This document shows, piece by piece, positions 34,410-46,569 of a stretch of 64,000 bases of DNA. The stretch lies in NCBI GenBank assembly GCA_001972305.1, contig BDDD01000184.1, forward strand, positions 82,275-146,274, given 5' to 3'. This DNA is from Cephalotus follicularis (taxonomy: Eukaryota; Streptophyta; Magnoliopsida; Oxalidales; Cephalotaceae). Position 1 is the stretch's first letter, and each line of letters opens with the position of its first letter. The translations under genes and the position numbers were made by a program. The notes under the pieces are model-generated. The model saw only the letters and a program-made list of their open reading frames with translations. It was not told the origin of the DNA and searched no databases.

Positions 34410-36031
34410 TAAAGCCAGTTGCCACAGTGTCTCACACCCATAGCATCAAGGTGTCTGTCCAAGACCGCCTTCGGTAGTGACTTGGTAAGTAGGTCTGCAA
34501 TGTTGTCTTTACTTGGAAATCTTTCAACTTTTATATCTCCACTATCAACGATCTCACGTATAAGGTGGAATCGCAATGTATTCAGCTTCTGTCACTGAAT
34601 CCGTAATGGTAGGCTTCTTGGAACTCTTCCATCTCACTGCTCCACCATTTAAGGTGAACACAAACCCTGATGTCGATTTTGAATCATCCACATCTGTCTG
34701 AAAATTAGAGTCAGTAAAGCCCTCAATCTTCAAACCGTTTCCTCCATACATCAAGAATAAATCCTTAGTCATGTTAAGGTACTTGAGGATATCTTTGACA
34801 GCCTTCCAGTGACCCTCACCTGAATCTGACTGATATCTGCTTGTAACACTTACAGCATATGCGATATCTGGTCTAGTGCAAAGCATAGCATACATGACGC
34901 TTCCTATTGCTGAAGCATATGGAATGTGCATCATACTTTGTCTTTCTTCAACTATCTTGGGAGACATCTATTTAGAAAGTGAAATTCCATGACATAGAGG
35001 TAGATAACCTCTCTTGGAATTTTCCATGCTAAACTTCTTACGCACTCTGTCAATGTACAAAGACTGGGACAACCCTATCATCCTTCTAGATCTATCTCTA
35101 CAGACCTTTATCCTGAGGATATTGTAAGCTTCTCCCAAGTCTTTCATTGAGAAAACTGTAGATAACCAGGCATTTACGTTTGACAACATGATCACATCAT
35201 TTCCTATAAGGAGTATGTCATCAACGTATAAGACCAGGAAAGCCACGAAGCTCCAACTAACCTTTTTAAACACACATGGTTCATCTCGATTCTTAATGAA
35301 ATCAAACTCTTTGATTGTCTCATCGAATCAGATGTTCCAACTTCTCGAAGTTTGCTTCAGTCCATAAATGGACTTATGAAACTTGCACACTTTCTAGTCC
35401 TCACCAGTGGATATGAAACCCTCAGGCTGAGTCATATATATGTCTTCATCAATGTATGCCATATCTCATAGCCAAAATGTGCAGCTATAGCAAGTAAAAT
35501 CCGAATGAATTTAAGCATGGCTACGGGAGAGAAAGTTTCCTCATAATTAATCCCTTCCCTTTGGTTGTAACCTTTGGCTACGAGCCTAACTTTGAAGGTC
35601 TTCACCTTTCCATCATCTCCAAGTTTCCTTTTGAAAATCCATTTGTAACCTAAGGTTTTAACCCCTTTGGGTGCATCCACTAGATTCCAAACTTGATTGG
35701 AGTGCATGGATTCCATTTCAGAATTCATGGATTTGAGCCATTTCTCCGAGTCCATATTGCATATTGCTTCTTTGTAGCTTACCGGATCATCATTAATGAA
35801 ATTTACCTCTTCGGTACCTTCAATGAGAAGGCTACCATAATATCTCTCAGGTTCCCTGGGTAATCTGGTAGTTCTACACGGAGGTTGTGTATCTGTAGTA
35901 GCTGACATTTCAAGAACATCAATTTGAACAGAATTGTATAGGCCCTCAACTTGTGGTTCTTTAGATCGTTCATCTAATTCTATCATACTCCCACTACTGT
36001 CTTCCAACAGGAAGTTCTTCTCAAGAAAAGT
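34410..36031 (-). pseudogene. Co2 pol: reverse transcriptase and RNase H
   Basis: The minus-strand reading has EKWLKSMNSEMESM, NQVWNLVDAPKG, GYKWIFKRK, RLVAKGYNQREGI, then YVDDILLIGND with both catalytic Asp, and after a break near 34970 the SAIGSVMYAMLCTRPDIAYAV block and RNase H (GFTDSNFQTDVDDSKSTSG, WKSSKKPTITDSVTEAEYIA). It ends near 34415 with DNIADLLTKSLPK. Stops and at least two frame changes are present. The first residues directly continue the integrase end on the other side of F2. Confidence 0.8.
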
Positions 36032-37612
36032 TGTAACACCCCCAGACGGTAGGAGTCCTTACAAGTCATAACTTAACAAAACTCAACTGAACACAAGCAT
36101 AACTTTATTAGCAAAATACGTGGTGATCATAACATAGCAATATATGATAACGTAACTGAAAACTCAACATAATCTGAGAACTTAAACATAAACCATTTGT
36201 TAAATACTGAAATCATAAACCAACATATAACATATTGTTCACAGGCTAGTCCTAACATGACCAGATAACCACAGAACATAACAGGATCACAATCCTAGGA
36301 GATCCTCTGACATAAGGGTGACACCTCTCATCACACATTGCCCCGATGCTCCTGATAACCTGCCGCATGGAAACAAAAACGCGGCTGAGCAAACCTCAGT
36401 ACGAATAAAGAATGTAAAAACAGTAAACGATAATTTAAAAGCAGAAGATTTCAGAAATTAACTCACAACAGAAATCTTAAGCAATAAATTATTTAAACAT
36501 TCTTGGAAGTCACATCTGAACTTTCATAAAAGCCAAATCCATAACTTTCGATACATATAGAAAACCTTTCAACATAAAGTCCATACTGAGCCACATAACA
36601 TATCACATATCAGTACACATATATAGCAAGAGAGGCGCTAATTCCACATGCCAAGTAGAATTGAAGTGTACAGCACTACACAAGTCAATTCCCATATCAC
36701 ATCATATCACATATTGCATATCTCATCACGTATGCCATATACTAGAATCGATTCATACGCCTCTATCATACATAACGGATCCATAAATCCACCTCATGGG
36801 ATTTATCGTCGTAGACTAATCACACCGCTACGGAAGTGTCATGTCCCCGTGCCAGGCCTACGACATGCCTATGCTACGCCCCATAGGTGGGTACACTACT
36901 CAGTATTTTTCCCTATTTCCAAAAGATTGATTTTATCTAAATCAATTTAAAACACATATAAAAATGTTTGTTTTCAGACATATCCAAAAATTGTTATCAA
37001 ATGATGTCATTTGCACATTGCATACATTTTCATAATCGGAACATCAACTCATTTATTTCCACCATAAAGAGATGATCATAACATATTTCATAACATATCT
37101 TAGCATAAGTATAAAGTCAGGAACATTCAATTTCTCAAAATGTCAAAATTGACTTTATTTTCAGAACATATCAAGAACATAAAAACATAACCGAATTCAT
37201 AAAAACGAAGGAACATATCATAAAAAATAAAGCTGAATTTATCGAAGAGTGTGTCAAAGAGCAGAATATCCATACCTTGTGCGCTCACAGAAAATAACTT
37301 ACAAAAAGGCTGATAAATTCTAAATTCCCTTCGTAGTACAAAAATCTAAAAGACATAAAACCATTCATATGAGGGTCTGAAAAATCATTGTAAGCATAAA
37401 ACAGTATCACTACTATGTTTAAAACATACCCCAATTAAATGGAAATGCAATCTGACCAAGAAAATTGAAAACAGAAATTTCCTAGACAAACCGGGCGACT
37501 GTTACAGAGCTCCAGCCGACTGCTGGAAGCTTGGTAGTCGACTATCCAACGGGGCCAGCCGACTACACAAACTGGACTGCAGCCAGTCGACTGTGACAGG
37601 GATCCAGTCGAC
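36032..37612 (-). mobile_element. F2: solo LTR of gypsy family A, left part
   Basis: Starts (plus strand) TGTAACACCCCC at 36032 and, after nested element D, continues at 45328 to ..GGTATTACA at 46564. Target duplication AAAGT is perfect (36027-36031 and 46565-46569). Combined LTR length is about 2.8 kb, like F1 and the C LTR. Family-A marks are the reverse-complement CTGAGCAAACCTCAG near 36386 and the CCTATGG-type dyad near 36885. Confidence 0.9.
37480..37612. repeat. GTCGAC array of F2, split by element D
   Basis: CAGTCGACTG-dialect units (GCCGACTG, TAGTCGACTA, CCAGTCGACTG) run up to the D border and continue at 45323-45418. D sits inside a CCAGTCGACTG unit: its target duplication is TCGAC. 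Confidence 0.9.
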
Positions 37613-38862
37613 TTTAATGACCCAAATTTCCATGTAAGATATTAATTATGGAAAATGGTTGCTATTGTGTAAATTGGAAAATAGTTCAAGGGACCCGTAG
37701 TATGACCCTACGCTCGGGGGGTTCGGGGGTTCTGCTCCCCGGTGAGAGGACAGGGGGTCCCACTGCTCTGTCAGCAGGCAGGGGCTCGGGGGCAGCGCCC
37801 CCGAAAGAAAATTGAAATTGGTTATTTGTTTTGGATGAATGTCATGTTGAAAGCGCCAATCTAAAAGGTTAAGAGTTGACAAAGATGTCTAAAGCGCCGA
37901 CGGTTTTATTGAAAGAGTCGACGCGTTGAAGTCAAGTGTGTCAGTTGACCTGGGCGAAGACTTAAAGCGGCGACACTTTGTAAGAAAGCGTCAGCGCTTT
38001 AGTCAGGATAGAAGTGAAAAACTCAGGTCAAGCCCGTGACCGGCGACGCTTAGGGAGAAAACGTCGACGCTTTGAGCTACAGACAAAATGCAAAATCTGA
38101 CTTTTTGGCATTTTGTGAGTGAATATCTTTAATTTTGGACACGTGGCATGCCAGGGGAGGATGATATGAGATGTTATCAGATGATCTAACAAGTGTCATC
38201 ACCTGGATTGGTTGAATTTGATCACATGGGCTGCCAAGAGAGAGAGTTGAGTTGTGTGAGAAAGGTAGAAGACTTGCCTCCCAAGTAATCCTTCTATTTA
38301 ATGGTTAAGAGGGTTGAACTCAGTCATTTTGGCTGAGAAAGAAAGTGCTCCTTCTAAGAGTGAAGTGGAGAATTCGTGGGAGAGCAAAAGAGAAAGAAAT
38401 TCTAAAGCAAAGTAAGGAAATTCTATACCCATTTTCTACAAAGCATCCTCTGTTTTGATTCAAAATTATGCAGCAGATTGTTCTATTGATATCTTGTTCA
38501 GTTCTTGATGAATTTTTGAATGGTTGGATGTTCTGGAAACGTTAGGATGTCCTATTCAACTTTTATGCTTTTAATGTTTCAAGATTCTATCATTTTCTTG
38601 ATGAAAATTCATGTTTTAAATTGCTGTTTGGGTACAATTTTATTCCTGGATTATGCAGCAACTTCTTTAAATCATCTCTTGCTCGTTTCTTGATGAATAA
38701 TTAAATGGTTGGATGTTTTCAAAACCTTAAGATGTCCTCTTTAACTGTTATGTACTTTTAGAGAAGGGTACCAAAGGATGTAACGTTTCACACCCAACGT
38801 AACGCGACCGATCCTCCAGGTTCGCTTTGAGCTATTAGTGGGCTCAGGTCGGGGGCGTTACA
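37613..38862 (+). repeat. D 5' LTR
   Basis: 1250 bp ending GGGGGCGTTACA. It lacks a ~40-bp segment present in the 3' LTR (44340-44379), the gap lying between two GTCGACG copies. A GC-rich patch (37700-37800) is unlike the AT-rich surroundings. Confidence 0.95.
37862..38085. repeat. GTCGAC array, GCGTCGACGCTTT dialect (D 5' LTR)
   Basis: About seven copies of words such as AAAGCGCCGACGG, GAGTCGACGC, GCGGCGACACTTT, AAACGTCGACGCTTTG, with 15-35 bp spacing. Similar to the Co1 LTR array although Co1 is a copia element. Confidence 0.8.
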
Positions 38863-38866
38863 AGAA

Positions 38867-38879
38867 TGGTATCAGAGAG
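38867..38879 (+). other. D primer binding site
   Basis: TGGTATCAGAGAG, 4 bp after the LTR end, an initiator Met tRNA type site identical over its first 12 bases to that of element C. Confidence 0.85.
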
Positions 38880-38935
38880 ATAATTGTGATACGTGTTGAG
38901 GATATGATTCATGTATTTGCTAACCTATTTTTCAG

Positions 38936-39283
38936 ATGTCATCAATGAGCGAATCCAACTCCAATTCTAGTACAGGATTCTCCCATTGTGGGTCATCCGA
39001 AACGGTACACTGGCGAGTACCAACCCTGATAGCTGAAAACCAACAATTATGCGAAGAAAAGGAAGAGTTAATACAAATGGTAGCAAATAATAGAGAGCAA
39101 TTCTATACACACATTTACCAGATGGAGGCTAAGTACCATGAAGAGTTAGAAAGGAAAGACGAAATCCTCAGAGAGATTAAATCTCGCCTTAGGGTACTTA
39201 TGAGATATATTTGGGGACTTAATGACATTGTGATGACTGGTGTGAGAGAGAACCTCCGAATGATGATAAGGCAGATTCAGTAG
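38936..39283 (+). CDS. Short reading frame before gag in D (coiled-coil, unknown)
   Basis: 115 codons, open from ATG to TAG, between the primer site and gag. The product starts with a Ser/Asn-rich segment, followed by a charged stretch with heptad-like Leu/Ile spacing (IAENQQLCEEKEELIQMV, HEELERKDEILREIKSRL) that should form a coiled coil. No catalytic or zinc motif is seen. It is about 240 bp before the gag start. It is open although gag-pol next to it has six stops, but its length is short enough for that to be chance. It could be an accessory protein, a detached part of gag, or not expressed at all. Confidence 0.4.
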   Translation: MSSMSESNSNSSTGFSHCGSSETVHWRVPTLIAENQQLCEEKEELIQMVANNREQFYTHIYQMEAKYHEELERKDEILREIKSRLRVLMRYIWGLNDIVMTGVRENLRMMIRQIQ

Positions 39284-39522
39284 GAGCTACCTGACGATGA
39301 TATCCCTAGTGATAAAGACTAGGGTAACGATAAGAAAGATTTTGTAAAATTGTTTATATGTGACATAAGTGTGAAAGGAAGTGTAGGAAATGTATAAAGG
39401 TTTATAAGATAAATAAAGCTGTTAGTTCTTTGTATATTCTTGAGCATTAGAATTTAACTGCTTTACCTAGCATATGAGTAGAATTGCTTAAGATTAAGAA
39501 CTAACCTACAGATGCTAACTAG

Positions 39523-42500
39523 ATGGCCGATGCGAGAAGAGGAAGAGGACAAAGGCGAAATGCGAATGCACAGAACAATGAGGATGATAATTCGCTAAGC
39601 GCGATTTTAAACAGATTGGCTCAAGTTATTGCCGACAACAACGGCAATAATCATTAAGAGCATCCACCGTCAAGACCGACGCTAGAGCAGTTTGCGAGGT
39701 ACAATCCGAAAATCTTTTCGGGAACAACCGATCCTTTGGAAGCGGAAGCATGGATCCAAGGGAACGAGAAGATTTTTAGAGCGATGGATTGCACAGACCG
39801 ATAGAAAGTAGAGTTTTCAATATACAAGTTAGATGGAGAAGCGGATCAATGGTGGTGTATGATTGAGAGAACCAAGACGCGTCAAGAGAGAGAAGCGATG
39901 ACATGGGAAGGGTTCAAAGAAATATTTATGAACAAATATTTTCCACAAGCCTTGAAGGATAAAATGGAGGAAGATTTTCTCCAACTGGAACAAGGTGAAT
40001 CTGAAACAGTGGCTCAATACGAGGCAAATTTCGCAAGGATGTCTCGTTATGCGAATCATCTTGTATCAACAGAAGAAAGAAGGGCAAACAAGTTTTGCCA
40101 AGGTCTAAAATCTTACATCAGGAGGATGGTAATAGCACAAGATCTGCAGACTTATGACGCAGTTTTGAGGTGTGCACTGAGGATAGAAATTGATAACCAA
40201 AGATATCAGCAAAGACGGGCTGAACAAGGGCAAGGGAAGAGGAAAACAGGTGAATCCTTTAACAGTAAGCATAAGAAAGCAAGGTCCGATGGAGGACAAG
40301 GCTCAAAAATTTGTCAAGAATGTGGGAAAACACACCGTGGAAAATGTTTATGCAGGACGGGAGTGTGTTACAAATGTGGAAATCAAGGACACTTAGCTAA
40401 AGAGTGTCAACAAGGACCAAACCAAGCCCAGAATCAAAGGACGATCAGATGCTACAACTATGGACAGGAAGGTCACATGTCCAAGCAATGCACCCAACCA
40501 AAGATGGGAGGGCAAGGAGGGAACGGAGCCCAGCAACAAAGAGCACCAGCAAGAACCTATGCCATGGCGGCAGACGAGGTGGAAAATCCCAATGATGTGG
40601 TGACAGGTACTTTTCCCATATGCTCTAGATCTACATATGTATTGTTTGATACGGGAGCGACGCATTATTTTGTGTCTTTATCTTTTGCACGATATTTAAG
40701 TACCCCATCACAAGATTTGGAGATAGGTTTAGCTATTGAAACCCCAGGTGTTAATACTTTGGTGGCTGATAAAGTGCACAAGTCTTGTGACCTAATATTA
40801 TGTGATAGGATGATGCTAGTAGACTTAGTACCTCTAGCAATCCTAAAGTTTGACGTCATACTAGGCATGGATTGGCTTTTGCCGAATCATGCTAGTGTTG
40901 ACTATTTTAAGAAGGAAGTTAGGTTTGCTATACCGGAACAACTTAAGTTTGTTTTCCGAAGCATGGGAGCCAGTGAACCCTTAAAGATCATATCGTCGAT
41001 GCAAGCTAAGCGATTGTTGGAAAGAGGATGCGAAGGCTATCTTGCCTATGTGATGGATACCGATAAAGAGAAGATCAAGATAGAAGAGTTACATGTTGTT
41101 AAGGAGCTCACCGATGTTTTTCCTGAAGATTTACCTGGTATGCCAACGGACCGAGAAGTGGAGTTTTCTATTGATGTGGTATCGGGAACAGCTCCTATTT
41201 CAAAGAGCCCTTACCACATGGCACCAGCTGAGCTGAAAGAGTTGAAGGATAAATTACAAGAGCTTTTGGATAAAGTATTTATCCGATCGAGTGTATCACC
41301 ATAGGGTGCACCGGTACTGTTTGTGAAAAAGAAGGACAGGACAATGAGACTCTGCATAGACTACCGAGAGTTGAATCAAGTCACCATTAAGAACAAGTAC
41401 CCACTACCGAGGATTGATGACTTGTTCGACCAGCTCAAGAATGCTCGATACTTCTTGAAGATTGATCTTCGATCGGGCTACCATCAAGTGAAAGTCAAGA
41501 AAGAGGATATACTGAAAACTGCTTTTCGGATAAGATATGGGCATTACGAGTTTTTGGTAATGTAGTTTGGATTAACAAATGCTCCAGCGGTGTTTATGAG
41601 TTTGATGAACAAAATCTTCAATGAATTTTTGGATCAGTTCGTTATAGTCTTCATTGATGACATCCTAGTATACTCAAAGAGTAAGGAGGAGCACGAGGAG
41701 CATTTAACCCGTGTATTACAGATACTGCGGAAGGAGCAGTTCTACGCTAAGTTTAGCAAATGCCAGTTCTGGATAGAAGAAGTATCCTTCTTGGGACACG
41801 TGATCACGAGGGAAGGTATCTCTGTAGACCCTATTAAGACAGAAGCGATAAGAGAATGGCAGAGACCTACCTCAGTAGCCGAGATACGGAGTTTTCTGGG
41901 ACTGGCAGGCTATTATCGAAGGTTTGTTGAGAATTTCTCTCGTATTAAGAACCCGCTCACAAGGTTGACACAGAAGAATGTAAAGTTTGAGTGGCCCGAC
42001 CAATGCGAGAAGAGTTTCTTGGAGTTGAAAGAAAGACTGATGAATGCCCCGATATTAGCATTACCGACGGAATCAGAAAGTTTTGTGGTGTATAGTGATG
42101 CATCTCATAAAGGACTTGGTTGCGTGTTGATGCAACAAGGAAAAGTGATTGCCTATGCTTCCAGGCAGCTTAAAGCACATGAACAGAATTATCCTACGCA
42201 TGATTTGGAATTGGCTGCAGTTATCTTCGCGCTGAAGATTTGGAGACACTATCTATATGGAGCGAAGTGTGAAATCTTCACCGACCACAAAAGCCTGAAG
42301 TATATTTTCACCCAAAAGGAGTTAAACATGAGGCAAAGGAGATGGTTAGAGCTTATCAAGGGTTATGATTGCACCATTCAATACCATCCGGGTAAAGTGA
42401 ATGTTGTGGCAGACGCCCTAAGTAGAAAAAGTATGGGGAACTTGGCTATGATGATCACTACAAAGGAAGAATTGATAAAAGATTTCCAACGGATGAACTT

Positions 42501-43995
42501 GGAAGTGATAAGACAAGGAGAAGTGGCTTCCCTATTTCAAGTCATAGCACAACCTTCTCTAGTTGAGAGAATAAAGCAAAGTTAGTTTGAGGACTTGGAA
42601 TTTAAGGATATAGCAGAGGGAGTAAAGAATGGAAAAGTATCGCACTTCAACTTGGGAGCCGACAACGTATTGAGATTCGATACAAGATTATGCGTTCCAG
42701 CTAAGGCAGAATTGAAAGAGGAACTAATGACGGAAGCACATAGTTCATATTTCTCAGTACACCCTGGAAGTACAAAGATGTATAGATATTTGCGTGATCT
42801 CTATTGGTGGAATAATATGAAAAGAGAAATTGCAGACTTTGTGTCAAGATGTCTTGTTTGTCAACAAGTGAAAGCTGAGTATCAGTTGCCGAAAGGAACC
42901 TTACAGTCGCTTCCCATACCATAATGGAAGTGGGAGCATATTAGTATGGACTTCGTGACAGGACTGCCAAGGACTGCTAAAGCGAATAATGCTACATGGG
43001 TGATTGTGGATCGTTTAACGAAGTCAGCTCATTTTCTACCAATCAAAGACAGTCATTCATTGAGTCAATTTGCAAGGGTATATGAACAAGAGATCATCAG
43101 ACTACATGGTGTACCAGTATCGATCATTTTGGATCGAGATCCCCGTTTCACGTCACGCTTTTGGAAGAGTTTACAGAATGCTTTGGGTACAAGGTTGAAT
43201 TTCAGTACGGCGTACCATCCGCAAACAGATGGGCAATTAGAACGGACTATACAGACATTGGAAGACATGTTACGTGCTTGTGTTATAGATTTCCAAGGGA
43301 ATTGGGAACAGCATGTCACTCTGGTTGAGTTTGCTTACAACAACAGTTTCCAAGCTAGCATACAGATGGCACCTTTTGCAGCTCTTTATGGACGAAGATG
43401 TCAAACGCCTATCTTTTGGGAAGAGGTAGGAGAACGGAAGTTATTGGGACCAGAAATGGTACAAGTAACTACCGAAAACGTGAAGCTGATACGGAAACGC
43501 CTCTTAACGGCGCAAAGTAGACAGAATAGCTATGCGGACAAGAGACGGAGAGAGCTACAGTTTCAAGTGGGAGATCACGTTTTTCTTAAGATATCGCCAT
43601 GGAAAGGAGTGATGCGGTTTGGCAAGAAGGGAAAGCTTAGTCCCCGATACATTGGACCATATGAGATTTTGGAAAGGGTAGGAGAAGTTTCGTATAGGCT
43701 TGCCTTGCCACCAAGTCTATCCCATGTACACAACATATTCCATGTATCGCTACTACGGAAATATATGGCCAACCCATCTCATGTTCTAAGAGTTGAGCCT
43801 ATTCAAGTGCATGAAGACTTGTCATACAACGAACAACCAGTGGAGATCCTGGATTACAAAGAACGAGTCCTGCGGACCAAGACCGTTCCATTAGTAAAAG
43901 TTTTATGGAAAAACCACGAAGTTGAAGAAGCCACCTGGGAGTTGGAAGGCACCATGAGACAAGAGTGCCCTCATCTTTTTAAGTCTAATGTATAA
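39523..43995 (+). pseudogene. D gag-pol polyprotein with six in-frame stops
   Basis: From ATG 39523 one frame of 1491 codons holds everything. Gag has FSGTTDPLEAEAWI and TWEGFKEIFMNKYFP; three knuckle-like motifs follow, the clear one being C-YK-C-GNQG-H-LAKE-C near 40370-40410. Protease has VLFDTGATH. RT has [11 protein letters not shown] and [11 protein letters not shown]; RNase H has [16 protein letters not shown] and [10 protein letters not shown]. Integrase has [29 protein letters not shown] and the Glu in DGQLERTI; the chromodomain-like tail has [18 protein letters not shown], ending CPHLF. Stops lie at 39655, 39802, 41302, 41563, 42583 and 42922, with no frameshift. The 41302 stop replaces the Trp of VSPWGAP (TGG to TAG). 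The second integrase Asp is preserved. Confidence 0.95.
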
Positions 43996-44033
43996 CAAAT
44001 TTTGAGGACAAAATTTTTGTAAGGAGGGTAGAT

Positions 44034-45322
44034 TGTAATGACCCAAATTTCCATGTAAGATATTAATTATGGAAAATGGTTGCTGTTGTGTAAATTGGCA
44101 AATAGTTCAAGGGACCTGTAGTATGACCCTACGCTCGGGGGGTTCGGGGGTTCCGCTCCCCGGTGAGAGGATGGGGGGTCCCGCTGCTCAGTCAGCGGGC
44201 AGGGGCTTGGTGGCAGCGCCCCTGGAAGAAAATTGAAATTGGTTATTTTTTTTGGATGAATGTCATGTTGAAAGCGCCAATCTAAAAGGTTAAGAGTTGA
44301 CAAAGATTTCTAAAGCGCTGACGGTTTTATTGAAAGAGTCGACGCTTTGGGCAACGGACGACGCTCTAATTTTAAACGTCGACGTGTTGAAGTCAAGTGT
44401 GTCAGTTGACCTGGACGAAGACTTATAGCGGCGACGCTTTGTAAGAAAGCGTCAGTGCTTTAGTCGGGATAGAAGTGAAAAACTCAGCTCAAGCCCGTGA
44501 CCGGCGACGCTTAGGGAGAAAACGTCGACGCTTTGAGCTACAGACAAAATGCAAAATCTGACTTTTTGGCATTTTATGAGTGAAAATCTTTAATTTTGGA
44601 CACGTGGCAGGCCAGGGGACCATGATATGAGATGTTATCAGATGATCTAACAAGTGTCATCACCTAGATTGGTTGAATTTGATCACATGGGCTGTCAAGA
44701 TTGAGAGTTGAGTTGTGTGAGAAGGGGAGAAGACTTGCCTCCCAAGTAATCCTTCTATTTAATGGTTAAGAGGGTTGAACTCAGTCATTTTGGCTGAGAG
44801 TGAAAGTGCTCCTGCTAAGAGTGAAGTGGAGAATTCGTGGGAGAGCAAAGAGAAAGAAATTCTAAAGCAAAGTAAGGAAATTCTATACCCATTTTCTACA
44901 AACCATCCTCTGTTTTGATTCAAAATTATGCAGCAGATTGTTCTATTGATATCTTGTTCAATTCTTGATGAATTTTTGAATGGTTGGATGTTCTAGAAAC
45001 GTTAGGATGTCCTCTTCAACTTTGATGCTTTGCATGTTTCATGATTCTATCGTTTTCTTGATGAAAATTCATGTTTTAAATTGCTGTTTGGGTACTGTTT
45101 TATTCCTGGATTATGCAGCAACTTCTTTAAATCATATCTTGCTCGTTTCTTGATGAAAAATTAAATGGTTTGACGTTTTCAAAACCTTAAGATGTCCTCT
45201 TTAACTTTTATGTACTTTTAGAGAAGGGTACCAAAGGATGTAATGTTTCACACCCAACGTAACGCGATCGATCCTCAAGGTTCGCTTTGAGCTATTAATG
45301 GGCTCGGGTCGAGGGCGTTACA
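44034..45322 (+). repeat. D 3' LTR
   Basis: 1289 bp, TGTAATGACCC to GAGGGCGTTACA, preceded by the purine run. It contains the GTCGAC array at about 44273-44540, one unit longer than in the 5' LTR. Confidence 0.95.
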
Positions 45323-45327
45323 TCGAC

Positions 45328-46564
45328 TGTGCAAAGCAAGGTAGTCGACTAATCATACAGATAACCGACTACACAACGTATGACAGCCGACTGTCCAAGA
45401 GAACAGCCGACTATTCTGGACGACAGAACAGCAGAAACTCTAACAATCCTATACAGAAATCTGTCAAAACTTGAATAACCCAATACCAGTGACTCAAAAA
45501 CATTTACATAAGACATTAAATGGAATTTAGATTGCAGAAAACACAGAATTAACATTGACCATGTGACCAGTGGCCAGATTCTAAAAGAAGGATGACTTCT
45601 AATCACATGCATACATAATTTATAGTCCAAGTTTGTTGTCCATTACCATTAACAAATGTCAAAATCAGTATGCAACATATCTATGATGCCTAAAACATGT
45701 TGACAGCTTCATAAACCATGACAGAACATACAATGACAAGAATCAAAACAACAAAACACTAACAGCCTATTTGAACATAAGACCGGATTCATAACAACAC
45801 TAGATACCATCACAGCACAGAATACTAACCTGCAATGGTGTTAAAGACACAAAAACCGTATGAGAAACACCATAATTCAATAATCACTCGGCTGTACACA
45901 GGAACAAAAGAGAAGAGAAAACAAAACAAATATACAGCCTTAAAGTTTGCCAAAGGAAAGTACAACCCAACAAAACAAACAAAGGGCTGAGATTACAAGG
46001 CACAAACCTGACTTTTTTGATGAAGCAACTTGCACAAGAACAAAACGAATTCCTACTTTGTAGAGACGGCAATGGCTATGCAAGTTAAGAGAGGATGGCA
46101 TATAACAGAAGTAATGGCACTCTTTAAATGGATAAAGAAGGGAATTTGGAAAAGATAAGGGAAAAGGGAGAATTTTTAGGAGAAGATATGGAAAGAAAGG
46201 AAGAAACCGTGTGGGAGTGTTAAAAGGAAGAGAGAGTTACGGGAGAGATAAGAAAGAGGGGGAAGAAAAAGGAAAGAGAATTTTAAATAAAAGAAAATTG
46301 TTTTAATAAGTTTTAAAACAGTAAAATTGGAAATTATGAAAGTTAAATAAATCAAAAGGACATAAGCATAATCCAAAAACAATACCCTTACCAAAACATA
46401 AACACATACCATCATACCCAAAGTTCAGGCTGGTATCAGTCAGCCCAAAATACATAGGCCCAAAACAGGGTAAACGGACTTCATAACAAAACAGATTAAA
46501 AGCCCAAAAAAGACAAACTGATTAAAAGTCCGAAAACATGCATACGAATAAACATGGTATTACA
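45328..46564 (-). mobile_element. F2: solo LTR of gypsy family A, right part
   Basis: Continuation of the LTR interrupted by D. On the minus strand it starts TGTAATACCATG at 46564, close to the TGTAATACCCTG start of F1. It begins on the left with the rest of the GTCGAC array (45323-45418) and holds an oligopurine tract (about 46140-46280), the reverse of the oligopyrimidine tract of F1 and C. Confidence 0.9.
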
Positions 46565-46569
46565 AAAGT

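Larger units (their letters stand above)
37613..45322 (+). mobile_element. D: complete Ty3/gypsy (Tekay-like) element in F2
   Basis: Order: 5' LTR 37613-38862, primer site, short extra reading frame, gag-pol in one frame, purine run (GTAAGGAGGGTAGAT), 3' LTR 44034-45322. Target duplication TCGAC is perfect (37608-37612 and 45323-45327). The 5' LTR start is TTTAATGACCC against TGTAATGACCC in the 3' LTR. The LTRs are very similar. It is structurally complete but gag-pol has six in-frame stops. Confidence 0.95.

Noticed and set aside
38936-43995. Possibility that element D is an endogenous virus with an envelope gene
   Set aside because: No frame follows integrase before the 3' LTR, and the short frame before gag has no signal peptide or membrane segment.
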